Origin: JANXQG01 sp963804375
GTDB taxonomy: Bacteria; Planctomycetota; Planctomycetia; Pirellulales; Thermoguttaceae
DNA length: 64,000 nucleotides
Reading direction: 5' to 3'
NCBI GenBank assembly: GCA_963804375.1
Contig: CAWDQE010000015.1
Location: 248,001 to 312,000, forward strand
The notes under the pieces are model-generated. The model did not search any database. It was given only the letters and a program-made list of their open reading frames with translations, and was not told where the DNA came from. The position numbers and the translations under genes are program-made. Shown in pieces: positions 17,709 to 28,756 of the stretch; the first letter of the stretch is position 1, and each line of letters starts with the position of its first letter.

Positions 17709-19217
17709 ATGAGTCGCCTGCTGTCGCCTAATCCCACGAAAGCAGCCAGAAAGCCCAGTCGTCCAAGCCGCTTGCCGACGCTCGGTGCATCGTCCGATGA
17801 TGCGTGCCAGCGGGAAAATCAAGCCGTGCGAAGGGGGTTTTCCTGGCTGGCACTGGGCAATATCGTCAACGCCGCCTGCGCCTGGGGAAGGGTGGCCCTT
17901 CTGGCCCGATGGGGCAACGCCGAAATGATCGGCCAATTGACCCTGGCCCTGGCCGTCTGCAATCCGATCGGCACTTTGGCCGATCTGGGGCTTTCGGGTT
18001 CGCTGATCTCCGATGCCAACCGTCAGTATCGTCTCCGAGATTACTTCGGCCTGCGACTGTGGACATGCGTGCTGGCCATGCTCGTGATCGTAATTGTCGC
18101 CTGGACTGGCGGTTACGATCCGGCCACAGCCCGATTGGTTGTGCTGGCTGGACTGGTAGTCATCAGCGAATCGGTCTGCGACCTGTTTCAGGCCGTCTTG
18201 CAGCGTCGTGAGCAAATGGGCTGGGTGGCCGTTTCATTGATTACTCGTGGGATGCTGGGGCTGACATTCTTTGGCTTGGGCACATGGTTCAGCGGTGACT
18301 TGGCCTGGGGCGTCTGCGGATTTTCGGCGGCTGCACTGGCGACGCTGCTGACCATTGACATCCCAAGGGCGATGGCCTGCGAACATTACCGATTGAGGTG
18401 GGGGGCCTTCAGCATAGGCCGTAAGATGCCATCTACGCCCGACGCGGGAACCATGAGTATATGGTGCCCGCGTCGGGCTTCAATACAAGTAACCGGCCCA
18501 ACTCTCCGGATTGCCTCAACGAGGTTCGTCGGCATTCGCCCTCGGATTTCAGTGCTTCTCGGTCTGGCTTGGCTCAGCCTGCCTCTGGGTCTGGCAACGG
18601 CCAGTCTGAGTCTGATGACGTCAGTCCCCCGCTACTGGATAAGTCACCGGCTGGGGAACGAGGCCCTGGGCGGCTTCGCCGTGGCCGGCAGCCTGATGAT
18701 CGCACTCTCGTTGGTCGTGGGGGCCATGAGTCAGGCGGCCAGTCCTCGCTTGGCACGTTATCACGCGGCGGGAGACACGGATGCACTGCTGCGGCTCCTC
18801 GGCGGCCTAAGTCTTTGGCTGGCCGCTATAATGATTATCTCACTGCTGGTCATGGCGGTTGCCGGCCGATGGATTATCGGCTTGCTTTTTGGGCCGGCCT
18901 ACGTTCCGCTTGCCGATGTAGCACTGTGCCTGATGTTGGCCGCCGGTTTGCGCAATTTCAGCATTTTCCTCGGCCGGGCCATCTCCTCCATGCGGCGATT
19001 CCGAACCGCCTTGTTGCTCCGCATCGCGGGCATCGTCGTCCTCGTGTTCCTGTTGCCCGGCTGGATCGACTGGCTCGGGCTCATGGGGGCCGCCTGGGCC
19101 TTGACGCTGACTTGGCTGGTCACGGTTTTGCTGTCGCTGGCCGCTGTGTTGCGGGAAGTGCGGCGGAAAACGCCGAATCTCTGGATTTCCTGCGGTGCGA
19201 CTGCCGAAATCTCGTAG
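17709..19217 (+). CDS. Polysaccharide flippase-like membrane protein with an inserted palindrome
   Basis: 502 residues with about twelve hydrophobic segments, as in Wzx/MurJ-like oligosaccharide flippases (RGFSWLALGNIVNAACAWGR, then LADLGLSGSLISDA). Segments 1-6 and 7-12 are separated by an unusual basic stretch (residues ~237-275) encoded around a 42-bp perfect-looking inverted repeat at 18437-18478. Reading frame is kept through the insertion. Role: export of a lipid-linked glycan across the inner membrane (inferred). Confidence 0.8.
   Translation: MSRLLSPNPTKAARKPSRPSRLPTLGASSDDACQRENQAVRRGFSWLALGNIVNAACAWGRVALLARWGNAEMIGQLTLALAVCNPIGTLADLGLSGSLISDANRQYRLRDYFGLRLWTCVLAMLVIVIVAWTGGYDPATARLVVLAGLVVISESVCDLFQAVLQRREQMGWVAVSLITRGMLGLTFFGLGTWFSGDLAWGVCGFSAAALATLLTIDIPRAMACEHYRLRWGAFSIGRKMPSTPDAGTMSIWCPRRASIQVTGPTLRIASTRFVGIRPRISVLLGLAWLSLPLGLATASLSLMTSVPRYWISHRLGNEALGGFAVAGSLMIALSLVVGAMSQAASPRLARYHAAGDTDALLRLLGGLSLWLAAIMIISLLVMAVAGRWIIGLLFGPAYVPLADVALCLMLAAGLRNFSIFLGRAISSMRRFRTALLLRIAGIVVLVFLLPGWIDWLGLMGAAWALTLTWLVTVLLSLAAVLREVRRKTPNLWISCGATAEIS
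18437..18478. repeat. Palindromic element inside the flippase gene
   Basis: Arms GCCCGACGCGGGAACCA and TGGTGCCCGCGTCGGGC pair at 16 of 17 positions around an 8-base loop. Inserted in frame within coding sequence, encoding PDAGTMSIWCPRRA. Confidence 0.85.
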
Positions 19218-19295
19218 AAGGCAAACCAATTTCGGAATTCTCGCTTCCGATCGGTTTCAGGCGTTAGCTCGAGTCATTACGGCAGGGAGGCCTAC

Positions 19296-19847
19296 GTGGC
19301 TGGTCTGAGTCGTCTTCGTTTATTCTATCTTCTGCACCTTTCCAAGCCGGCTTCCGATCGCCTTGTTTACCGCGAGATTCGTCGCATGAAAGCGCGGAAA
19401 GTGGTCGAGCTTGGCCTTGGTACCGGCCAGCGGGCGGTGCAGATCATCGAGGTACTCAAGGATTTTCACGACGTCCGCGACATTCGCTACACGGGGGTCG
19501 ATCTCTTCGAAGCCCGCACCGCCGCCGATGGCCCCGGCATCTCGCTCCGCGAAGCCTATTGCCTATTGAAGGCCACGGGAGCGCGGATCCAACTTGTTCC
19601 CGGCAGTGTGGGCGAGGCGCTTTCGCGGATCGCCAACGGCATATCGCAGATCGACGTTCTGGTGATCTCCGCACGAATTCCGCCAGAGCAACTAACGCAG
19701 GCCTGGTTCTTCCTGCCGCGGATGATTTGCGCCACGACACAGGTATTTCAGGAAACGCTTGCGGCCAGCGGCGGTACCGCGATGCGGCTGCTGGAGGCCC
19801 AAGAGGTCGAGCAGTTGGCGACCCAAGGGCAACGCCGGGCGGCATAG
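19296..19847 (+). CDS. SAM-methyltransferase-like protein of unknown function
   Basis: 183 residues. VVELGLGTGQRAVQIIEVLK is a degenerate Rossmann motif I (GxGxG) and IRYTGVDLFEAR resembles motif II. The rest (WFFLPRMICATTQVFQE) does not identify a substrate. GTG start with a GGGAGG ribosome site. Could be a class I methyltransferase or a non-catalytic relative. Confidence 0.65.
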   Translation: MAGLSRLRLFYLLHLSKPASDRLVYREIRRMKARKVVELGLGTGQRAVQIIEVLKDFHDVRDIRYTGVDLFEARTAADGPGISLREAYCLLKATGARIQLVPGSVGEALSRIANGISQIDVLVISARIPPEQLTQAWFFLPRMICATTQVFQETLAASGGTAMRLLEAQEVEQLATQGQRRAA

Positions 19848-19953
19848 GCGCCGGCGATTGGCCCCCTGGAAATTGCCGTCTCCATCTTGTATAATTCCCA
19901 AACTAAGCCCAGTTTCAGCATTCGTTTTCCTAATACGAGATTTCTACCCCAAT

Positions 19954-21363
<1,410 letters not shown>

Positions 21364-21364
21364 A

Positions 21365-21958
21365 ATGCGACCCTTCACTCAGCATGCCGGCCTGGTCCTG
21401 CCCATGGACCGTTCGAACGTCGATACCGACCAGATCATTCCCAAGCAGTTCCTCAAGCGGATCCAGCGCTCCGGATTTGGGCAGTTCCTGTTTTTCGATT
21501 GGCGGTTCCTGGACGATGGTTCGCCAAGGCCCGATTTCGAGCTCAACCGGCCCGAATATGCCGGAGCGTCGATCCTGCTGGCACGGCGGAACTTCGGCAG
21601 CGGGTCGAGCCGCGAACACGCCCCGTGGGCCCTGGAGGACTACGGTTTCCGCGTCCTCCTGGCGCCCAGCTTCGCCGATATTTTCTACAACAACTGTTTT
21701 AAGAACGGGCTGCTCCCGATCCGCCTGGACGAAGCCCAGATCGACGATCTATTCACCCGGGCCGCGGCGCATCCGGGTTACCGCCTGGCGGTCGATCTGG
21801 AATCATGCACGGTAGCCGACGATTACGGCCTGGGGCTGAAATTCGAGGTCGACGAATCCCGCCGCCATAGCCTTCTGAACGGTCTGGATGATATCGCCAT
21901 GACCTTGCAGCACGAAAGCAAGATTCTAGCCTACGAGCAGGCCCAAGGAAGGGCGTGA
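21365..21958 (+). CDS. leuD: 3-isopropylmalate dehydratase small subunit
   Basis: 197 residues. DTDQIIPKQFLKRI and RRNFGSGSSREHAPWAL are LeuD swivel-domain signatures. ATG 21365 follows the leuC stop by one base. The extended frame from 21332 is rejected because it lies within leuC. Confidence 0.96.
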   Translation: MRPFTQHAGLVLPMDRSNVDTDQIIPKQFLKRIQRSGFGQFLFFDWRFLDDGSPRPDFELNRPEYAGASILLARRNFGSGSSREHAPWALEDYGFRVLLAPSFADIFYNNCFKNGLLPIRLDEAQIDDLFTRAAAHPGYRLAVDLESCTVADDYGLGLKFEVDESRRHSLLNGLDDIAMTLQHESKILAYEQAQGRA

Positions 21959-21988
21959 AACCCGCGAAACGCAGAGGCGATCCGAGAA

Positions 21989-22096
21989 GGTCCCCTCTCC
22001 CTCCGGGAGAGGGGCAGGGGGTGAGGGCTTGTCAGGCGAAGATTTTGCAGCAACTGCCCTCACCCCGGCCCTCTCCCGGAGGGAGAGGGGGAGAGT
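21989..22096. repeat. Inverted repeat after leuD
   Basis: CCCTCTCCCTCCGGGAGAGG followed by GGGGTGAGGGC, then after about 30 bases GCCCTCACCCC and CCCTCTCCCGGAGGGAGAGG. A large two-armed palindrome of the kind widespread in GC-rich genomes; may also terminate leuCD. Confidence 0.8.
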
Positions 22097-22166
22097 CTCA
22101 GGTTGACTTAAGCGGCGGGGGAGAGATAATATCTCTTACTAATCTTCAATCGGGGAGGCATGATTC

Positions 22167-22607
22167 ATGCGACTTCAAGACATCCTGGCAGTCAAAGGGA
22201 CGACCGTCTTCACGACCTCGCCCGACATCGTTCTGGCCGAAGTCGTCCGGCAGATGGTCGAACACAACATCGGCTCGATGCTCGTCTGCCAGCGCGATCT
22301 GACCCTCGGCGAGCGGTTGGTGGGCATCCTCACCGAACGCGACATGCTCCGCTGCTTTGCTGCCGGCAAGTGCGATCTCACGCAATTGAAGGTCGCCGAC
22401 GTCATGACCACCAAGCTCATCACCGCCCGACCCACCGACTCGGTCACCGACCTGATGGGCGTGATGACCACGCACCGCATTCGCCACGTGCCGATCGTGA
22501 GCGGCGAGAGTCTTGTGGGCATGGTCTCGATCGGCGACCTTCTCAAGGCCCAGCACGACCACCTGGTGGCCGAGAACCAGTTCATGCGCGATTACATTCA
22601 GAGCTGA
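22167..22607 (+). CDS. Two-CBS-domain protein
   Basis: 146 residues forming one Bateman module: first CBS around DIVLAEVVRQMVEHNIGSML and GILTERDMLR, second around DSVTDLMGVMTTHRIRHVP and GMVSIGDLL. Probably senses adenine nucleotides; no fused output domain. Ends 9 bases before a convergent gene. Confidence 0.92.
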   Translation: MRLQDILAVKGTTVFTTSPDIVLAEVVRQMVEHNIGSMLVCQRDLTLGERLVGILTERDMLRCFAAGKCDLTQLKVADVMTTKLITARPTDSVTDLMGVMTTHRIRHVPIVSGESLVGMVSIGDLLKAQHDHLVAENQFMRDYIQS

Positions 22608-22616
22608 AGCAGGTCG

Positions 22617-24998
22617 TTACCGCTGGAAGGCCGGAGTCGGCAGGGGCTGCCCCGACGACTGCGGCAAAGGCAACGGCGCCTGCCGTTCGGCGGTCCTCGT
22701 TTCATCCCGCGTGACGGGCTCCGCCGCCGTCGGCGCCGGCTTGGCAGGCGTGGCCGTGGCTTGCTGTAAGTTCGGACCGTCCTGGTAGAAGTGGGTCACC
22801 TCTTCGCAGACCAACCTCGTCCCTATCGTCCGGCAGTGCAATTCGGCGCGGAACACGTGGTTGCCGGCCATTCCCGCCTTGGCCTTCACCGTGAGGGTCA
22901 TTTCGCCCGCCGGGGGAATGGCCGAAATCCGATCGAAAACGACCTGCCCCGGGCTGATGCGATGGGTCTGGCCTTCGGCGCTAACCGGTTCGACGCCGTT
23001 GGAAAAGTAGGCCATCACTTCCACATTCTCGGCTGCCTTGGTGCCGCGGTTGCGGACGTGCAGCGTGTAGATCGCGTTGGCGCCGACCGGCACGGGACCA
23101 TCCGGATCCTTTACCTCCAGGCGGAGATCGGCCATGGCCTCGGCCCGCGTGATGGTCTCGGCCGCAGCCATGAGGTCGTCGTCGGCGCTGGACACGATTT
23201 CCAAGCGATTGGCGCCGGACAGGGCTAACGTACACTTCATGTCCAACACCCGCTGTTCGCCCGCCGGCAACTTCTCGATGGTCCATTGCACCTTGCTGCC
23301 GTCGGCGGTGGCTGCCGTGCCCGCCCCGTCGCTGCCGGAGACGAACTTCACGCCCGTCGGCAGTTTCGCCGTCAACTTGATGTTCTTGGCCGGGGCATCG
23401 CCCGGATTGCGAACGCGAATCTTGTAATTGGCCGGCGTGCCGACATATTGCATGGCGGGGCCTTCGGCGTCGATTGTCAGGGCTGCCCTATGGACCAGCA
23501 CGTGCTCGGCCAGGTCGACGTGGGCGCCGCCGTCGCCGTTGGCCTCGACGCGAATCGTGAGGTTCCCGGCCTGCCGCGCGGTCAATTCAATTTCGATCGT
23601 GCGCTCGTCGTTGGCGTTGATCGTGCCCAGGCGATGCGTCACCGAATGCGTGTCGCCGGCATTGAGCGGCATGAGCGTGAGCAAGACGTTCTCGGCGGCG
23701 CCGTTGCCGTTGTTGCCCACCCGCAGCTTGTAGATTTCCCGCTTGCCGAAGAACACTTCCCGAGGGCCGTCCAAGCGGATCGTCAGCTTGGGTTCCTGGA
23801 CCTCGATCATGGCCTGCGACGCCGCCTGCTTGAAGTCCCAGCGAACAGCCAACTCGAACGGCTTGCTCTGCTTGGGGATGATTCTCAGGGCCAGTTTCTC
23901 TTTCGAATGGGCTTCGATCCGCCCCAGCACCCAGCGGCACGGATCGTGATGGTCTTCCGACATCGGATGGACCTCGCCGCTGCTGGCCGACGTTCCGGCC
24001 ACTTCCGCCCAGTCGGGCAGACCGACGGTCACGGTGACCTCTTCGGCCGCCACTTCCCCCGAATTCTGCAACAAGACCTCATAGGCCGCCTCTTTGCCGA
24101 CCACGATCTTCCGCGGTCCGATAGTTTCCACGGTCAACAGCGGACTCTTGTGATCGATCAGCACGCTCGGTTCTTGCGCGGCGTCGTTGGCCGGCTTGGC
24201 AGCCGCCAGATGATGCGGCTCGGCGTCGGCCGGGGGGCTGGACAAGGTCTCAGCCGGCGGTGTTGCGGCAGTCGGTGTGCGCGGAGCACCCGGCGATGTC
24301 TGGGCACGCGGGGTCGCGGCGGCTTCCCCAGGCGCGGCGGACAACGCAGGCGCGGCGGGCAGCGCAGCCGGTGTAGGTTGTGCAGGCGCAATCGGTTCGG
24401 CAGGCGCGGCGGCAGGCGGGGGACCGAGCGGCGACGGTGTGGTCTGGGCCGTATCGCCGAACGGCGACTGGCGGAAGACATTCAGTCGCTCGTGCAGCGG
24501 CATGCCGGCAGTCGCCGTGGTGACCGTGTGCGGCGGCGCTGCGTCGCCGCCCGGAGAGCTACTTGGCGGCGGCGGATTCAGCGCAGGGCCGCTGGGCAAG
24601 GTACCATCGTCATACTGAAACGAGTAGTTCTTGGCCGTGGCCGAACTCCCCGTTCCGGCCGCGGACGTAGCCGGACGGCTGGGCAAGATCGTGTGGCTGC
24701 CATTGAGGCCGCTCACCGACGGAGAGGTCGGCAGGTCGGCGTCGGCTTGCGGCGCAGGGGCCCGCGTCGGCACGCGCTGCATCTGCGTCGCCCCCGGTAT
24801 GTTGTAATTGTTCGTGAAATCATGCTGCACCTGGTGCGGCTGCGGTTGCGGCTGCGGCTGGCTGCCATCATCGAACAGGTTGGCGAAGAAGCCGTTGAAC
24901 GGCCGGAACTGGTCCGAACTGTTCTGGGCCGTCGCCGTCCTGGCCAGGCCCATGAGACATATCACGACCGTTGTCGTAGCAATTCTTTTTTTGAGCAT
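22617..24998 (-). CDS. Secreted DUF11-repeat protein
   Basis: About 793 residues. Signal peptide MLKKRIATTTVVICLMGLARTATA, then a Pro/Ala/Gln-rich low-complexity part (residues ~30-270) and four or five beta-sandwich DUF11/conserved-repeat domains: YEVLLQNSGEVAAEEVTV, YKLRVGNNGNGAAENVLL, YKIRVRNPGDAPAKNIKL, YTLHVRNRGTKAAENVEV. Predicted cell-envelope structural protein, like OmcB-type repeats. ATG 24998 preferred to GTG 25010 since it starts the basic signal-peptide end. Confidence 0.88.
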   Translation of the reverse strand: MLKKRIATTTVVICLMGLARTATAQNSSDQFRPFNGFFANLFDDGSQPQPQPQPHQVQHDFTNNYNIPGATQMQRVPTRAPAPQADADLPTSPSVSGLNGSHTILPSRPATSAAGTGSSATAKNYSFQYDDGTLPSGPALNPPPPSSSPGGDAAPPHTVTTATAGMPLHERLNVFRQSPFGDTAQTTPSPLGPPPAAAPAEPIAPAQPTPAALPAAPALSAAPGEAAATPRAQTSPGAPRTPTAATPPAETLSSPPADAEPHHLAAAKPANDAAQEPSVLIDHKSPLLTVETIGPRKIVVGKEAAYEVLLQNSGEVAAEEVTVTVGLPDWAEVAGTSASSGEVHPMSEDHHDPCRWVLGRIEAHSKEKLALRIIPKQSKPFELAVRWDFKQAASQAMIEVQEPKLTIRLDGPREVFFGKREIYKLRVGNNGNGAAENVLLTLMPLNAGDTHSVTHRLGTINANDERTIEIELTARQAGNLTIRVEANGDGGAHVDLAEHVLVHRAALTIDAEGPAMQYVGTPANYKIRVRNPGDAPAKNIKLTAKLPTGVKFVSGSDGAGTAATADGSKVQWTIEKLPAGEQRVLDMKCTLALSGANRLEIVSSADDDLMAAAETITRAEAMADLRLEVKDPDGPVPVGANAIYTLHVRNRGTKAAENVEVMAYFSNGVEPVSAEGQTHRISPGQVVFDRISAIPPAGEMTLTVKAKAGMAGNHVFRAELHCRTIGTRLVCEEVTHFYQDGPNLQQATATPAKPAPTAAEPVTRDETRTAERQAPLPLPQSSGQPLPTPAFQR

Positions 24999-25399
24999 GG
25001 TGTCACCCACCCTTTTTTTGCATAGTGCCCCTCAAATCTCCCTCGTCATGCCTATCGGATCGGATGAGTTTCCGGGATTAGTCAACTTTGCCGACTTGCG
25101 CGATTCTCGCGTTTGGAGGGGTCGTCGGGGAAATAACACGCGATCCGTCATGGGCGTTTGGGAAAGATGAGTGACCTGCGAATCGTCATACGAGTGAGCC
25201 GTAACTACGAGCGGCCCATTTTGAACCGCTCACAATATATTGCCCGGCAGCCGGAACCACCCCTCACTGCCACGGTGTCGCTCCGTCTGGGTGGTAGCAT
25301 GACAGCATTGAAAGCTGGTCGCAACGCCCGCTGTGGTTATGGCTCGGGGCGACCTGGCGGAGAGCGGGACGTAGCGAGCGTGGCAGGAGTGTTCTTTGC
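24999..25399. other. Intergenic region, no gene seen
   Basis: About 400 bp upstream of the DUF11 gene. Positions 25296-25360 are similar to 45388-45470 (shared GACAGCA, GAAAGCTGG, CGCCCGC, GTGGT, ATGG and CTCGGG blocks), probably a decayed repeat. Confidence 0.4.
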
Positions 25400-25504
25400 A
25401 TGTACGAGCCGTTTCGTCCCAAGTTCTACGAATGGTGGGCCGGGCTGGGTCCGCTGGTTCGATACGGCATTGCAGGGTTGGTCCCAGATCCGCGCTCCGC
25501 CTAG
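25400..25504 (+). CDS. Possible 34-residue peptide
   Basis: MYEPFRPKFYEWWAGLGPLV and a short tail, stop at 25502-25504. An AGGAG sequence lies 9 bases before the ATG. Aromatic-rich and plausible but unsupported by homology that I can recall; may be the start of a decayed gene. Confidence 0.25.
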   Translation: MYEPFRPKFYEWWAGLGPLVRYGIAGLVPDPRSA

Positions 25505-25663
25505 CCCCTCTCCGCCGCCTCCGCCAGCGCGGTGACGCTGGGGGGAGCGGAGTGCTCGGCTGCCGAACCCAAGGCTGCGACAATGACTGTCCAAATCTTG
25601 CAGTCGAGCCCGCCCATTCTGGCCCCCGAAACTCTCCCCGCCAGCCCGCCACCGGGCCCCGTG

Positions 25664-25816
25664 CTACCGTGCGAGCCGTTGCCGTGTGCGGAGGATGAGG
25701 TTCGCGAGGGCCGCCGGCCAGCCCACTCGATCGGAGAGCCAGAGCAGGGCATCGGCGGCCGGCAGCGAGAGGCCGCAGAGGTCGGCGGTGCGGCGGAAGC
25801 GAAGGGCGGGAGCCAT
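25664..25816 (-). pseudogene. Remnant of the LRR-membrane-protein head
   Basis: Encodes MAPALRFRRTADLCGLSLPA then ADALLWLSDRVGWPAAL. This aligns with the N-terminal head of the paralogous membrane proteins here (RRFRPTPDRCVLLLLLVEAL then LFLSNWLGWPAW). It stops after 50 residues. Located just downstream of another broken family member, so a second tandem copy has been lost. Confidence 0.5.
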
Positions 25817-25846
25817 GCTGGTGACTATAGCCATCGTCAACGAGTC

Positions 25847-26646
25847 CTAAAAAAATGGGCTATCGTCCCACGATGATTCGATCCTGCAGTTCGGCAAAGA
25901 TTGCCGGAGCTTGGCCACGCCTTCAGCCGTGACCTGCGTATCGTAAAGATACAACTCATCGAGTTGGGTTAAACCGGCAAGGTGTGTTAGCCCCGCATCC
26001 GAAATCTCCGTACTTGCGAGCGACAATCTACGAAGTCGGGTCAGCGCAGCGACATTAGCCAGCCCTGCATCCGTAACCTCCGTGTGTGTGAGCATCAATG
26101 TTTCAAGGTGCCTCAGCGAAGCGAGGCGAGATAGCCCTGAATCCGTGACTTGCGTGTAACTGAGTTCGGCGAACACGACTTCTGCGATGAAATGATCTCC
26201 CAGCAAGTTCCGTATCCATGCTGATCCAGGTATTCGTGCGTTTGGCAAGTAGACGCCGTTCTTGTCAAACTCCCAGTCATATTCCACGCCGCCATCCAAC
26301 TTCTCAATTGCGGCCACTGTTACTTTCTGCTCCCTCGCCTGCTTCATCTCCACGGCTCAGCCAACTGCACGGCAGGGCCACGTCCACGGCCAGCACCAGC
26401 AGCGTGCGAATCCCAAATTGAAACCTCAATCGAAAGACCAGCGCGACAAGCCACCACAGCAACATCACCGCCAGCACGACGCCCACGCTCAGCCACCGCG
26501 ATCAGCACGGTCCAGCCCTTGTGCTCGTTGAACGGAAACCACCGCCACCTCTCCGACAGAAACAGCAGGCCCGTCACCACGAGCGATCCCAGCACCAGCC
26601 AGGCGGGCGCAGGGCGAAACCAGCGACGTTTCTCGGGGGCGTCCAT
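25847..26646 (-). CDS. Membrane-anchored LRR protein, two frame breaks
   Basis: Three consecutive frames together form one family member. Frame 1 (from ATG 26646): MDAPEKRRWFRPAPAWLVLG and LLFLSERWRWFPFNEHKGW. Frame 2: VLAVMLLWWLVALVFRLRFQ then IRTLLVLAVDVALPCSWLS. Frame 3: EMKQAREQKV, then LRRs (TQVTDSGLSRLASLRHLETL) and the tail GVAKLRQSLPNCRI. Breaks lie near 26490 and 26350. Paralogous to the genes at 31718, 43217, 44341 and 48659. A TATACT -10-like box precedes the ATG. Confidence 0.65.
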
Positions 26647-26869
26647 GCCGCCAGTATACCGCGCCACCAGCGGCCCTACCAGAATGGGGCTCCGAGCAAT
26701 GCCACTGCACGCCCGCGTTCCTGCCCTCTTGCCCGCCGCACGAAGGTTGCCGCCAATGTCGTTTCGCGCCGCGATTGCCGGAACGGGCCCCTTGTGGTGC
26801 ATGGGCTTGGGGCGCAGTAAAATAGAGGCAAGACGCTGGGCGCTCCGCGGTAGGGCGGCCCGAGGGCTG

Positions 26870-28048
26870 CTAACGCTCCGTGCGAGCGCCTTCAACGCGG
26901 TCGCCAGTCTCGATCAGGCGCAGAAGCGTGTCGCGGTCAATGCGGCAGAGGGACGTCTTGTGATCCGTTCGAACAACGGTGACCTGGCCGACGTAGAGAG
27001 TTTGGCCGTCGGTTGTGCGTAGCACTTTTAATCGGTCGCCTTTGGCCAGCTCATGGTCGGAACCGATATTCACCTCGACCATTCCGTCTTGCGGAATCGC
27101 AACGACGGCCCCTTTGAAGTTGAAGTCCTTTGGAGGCGGTCTCTCGCGGACAACGATATCGCCGTTCTCGACAACAAGCTCGGGCTTCAGAGCGAAGATT
27201 CTACAAACGCAACGGTCGGCGTCTGCCTGGATCACTTCGATCCGGCCCACCACGGCTCCGTAGCACCCGCTCCTTCGCACGACCACAAGGCGATTGCCTT
27301 TCGCCAGGCCGTCTTCGGTACCGACCGGAATTGTCACGAGATCGTTATCCACCCATTGCACGGCCCAACGGGCCATCTGCGTCACCCGATCGCCCGGCTG
27401 AATGGCGGTCTTGAGGGTGCCGGGCATCACCTTGCACACGGCTCGGTTCTTATTCGCCGTCAATACTTTGAGCTGGCCGCATTCGACGATGCCGGTTGGG
27501 GTCTCACGATAGACGCGCAGACGGTCCTTCTTTTGCGAGTGATCAAAGAGAACCTCGATCGCATCGTTGCTGGGCGTTCTTTCGACCCGGCCGAATAGTA
27601 GCGACAACTCGTCAACTGGCAGGAATTTGTCGCCCTCTTTGAACGAGATCCCGGGCACAACGGTAAGTGGGTCACAAACCGAGTTGTGCGCGGACGTGGC
27701 CCAGACTTCAATTTGCCCGACGTATGTAACGCTCTCAGGGCCACGGCGGAACACGGCCAGCTTCATGCCCTTCCGAAATGACTCTTCGGAACCACCCTCG
27801 ATTATGATCTGCTTCCCGAAAAACCCTTCAATCGCGCTGGGCGAATAGCCATAGTTTACGCTGCGGCAGGCCGCCGTCACTTCTTCTGGATCGACGGCTC
27901 CCATCACGGAGATCTTCGGCACCGCCTCGATCGGTATCACCGGTTTCGGGCCGCCAGAGGGTGCGATGCCATCAGCGCAATAAATGAGCGGCAAGCTGCC
28001 AGCATGAAAGAGCATTAGCCCGATCAGTATTCGGAGCATCTTCTTCAC
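26870..28048 (-). CDS. Secreted protein with four repeated beta domains
   Basis: 392 residues, signal peptide MKKMLRILIGLMLFHAGSLP ending near YCA. Four copies of a ~75-residue unit share the pattern GDRLxVxR...YVGxIxV......VCxxxP.......GDxV (for example LAKGDRLKVLRTTDGQTLYV, LAKGNRLVVVRRSGCYGAVV). The layout is reminiscent of FlgT C-terminal-like domains, but I cannot assign a family. Periplasmic or surface; function unknown. Confidence 0.75.
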   Translation of the reverse strand: MKKMLRILIGLMLFHAGSLPLIYCADGIAPSGGPKPVIPIEAVPKISVMGAVDPEEVTAACRSVNYGYSPSAIEGFFGKQIIIEGGSEESFRKGMKLAVFRRGPESVTYVGQIEVWATSAHNSVCDPLTVVPGISFKEGDKFLPVDELSLLFGRVERTPSNDAIEVLFDHSQKKDRLRVYRETPTGIVECGQLKVLTANKNRAVCKVMPGTLKTAIQPGDRVTQMARWAVQWVDNDLVTIPVGTEDGLAKGNRLVVVRRSGCYGAVVGRIEVIQADADRCVCRIFALKPELVVENGDIVVRERPPPKDFNFKGAVVAIPQDGMVEVNIGSDHELAKGDRLKVLRTTDGQTLYVGQVTVVRTDHKTSLCRIDRDTLLRLIETGDRVEGARTER

Positions 28049-28221
28049 GGCATCGTCTCCATTTGCTTATTGCCGCGCTCAGCTCGGTCGGCTGGAGCGT
28101 CTTACCATAGTATAGCGCGGCGCGTAGGCAACGTCAATTTGGCGCCCGAGGTCCATGGGCCGCGTTTCCGCCCGTAGTGCAAACCGCATGCGCGCGGTAG
28201 AATCGAGTGCAGGCCGCTGCC

Positions 28222-28701
28222 ATGACTTCCATCGAACCCCATCCCACTTCACCGCCGCCCACTCCGCCCTTCCAATTCACCTCGCGGACCCTGCTGCTCT
28301 TGTTCGTTGTGCTGGGGTCGTCGCTGGCGGTGTTCGGAGGGTGGGGGCTCGTGGTCTTCGGTCTTGTTATGGGGCTGGCAATCTACATTCGTTACGTCGG
28401 CTCTCGGCTCGCGCTGGAGCACTTTTATGTGATCTTCGTTTGGGGTCTGCTTCTTCTGTATGCCCTGCTGATGGCCGATGGCAGCGTGAAGTCGCTGTGG
28501 ACAAGCGACTCCTCAGCCGAAGACTTGCGGAAGATGCTGCAGGTCGGCGGGTTCGAGGAAACAGATCCCGCCGCCACGATAGTGAGACCCGACTGGCCCA
28601 ACATCGCCGCCCTGGCCGTGTGGCTGCTTTCGGTCGGCACGCTGCTGACTCACGCGGTGCGGAGCAGGAAGGTCCTGCCAGTTCCGCCGCCGCCATCGTA
28701 G
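28222..28701 (+). CDS. Membrane protein with FQF.SRTLL head motif
   Basis: About 159 residues. Starts with a Pro-rich leader then FQFTSRTLLLLFVVLG, related to the FQFSLRSLL motif of the neighbouring LRR/TPR membrane proteins; three to four membrane segments follow. No catalytic motif seen. ATG 28222 chosen over 28207. Confidence 0.6.
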   Translation: MTSIEPHPTSPPPTPPFQFTSRTLLLLFVVLGSSLAVFGGWGLVVFGLVMGLAIYIRYVGSRLALEHFYVIFVWGLLLLYALLMADGSVKSLWTSDSSAEDLRKMLQVGGFEETDPAATIVRPDWPNIAALAVWLLSVGTLLTHAVRSRKVLPVPPPPS

Positions 28702-28756
28702 CCTAGTGAACCTGCCCTGCCAGCACCGTCGCCGTGCAGGTTCTGGGCTTGTTCGC

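Noticed and set aside
22600..22625. Terminator between the convergent CBS and DUF11 genes
   Set aside because: The gap is 9 bases and contains no stem-loop with a T run.
23286..25025. 579-residue plus frame opposite the DUF11 gene
   Set aside because: Arg/Gly/Ala-rich antisense shadow with no signal or domain; the minus-strand gene has a signal peptide and clear repeats.
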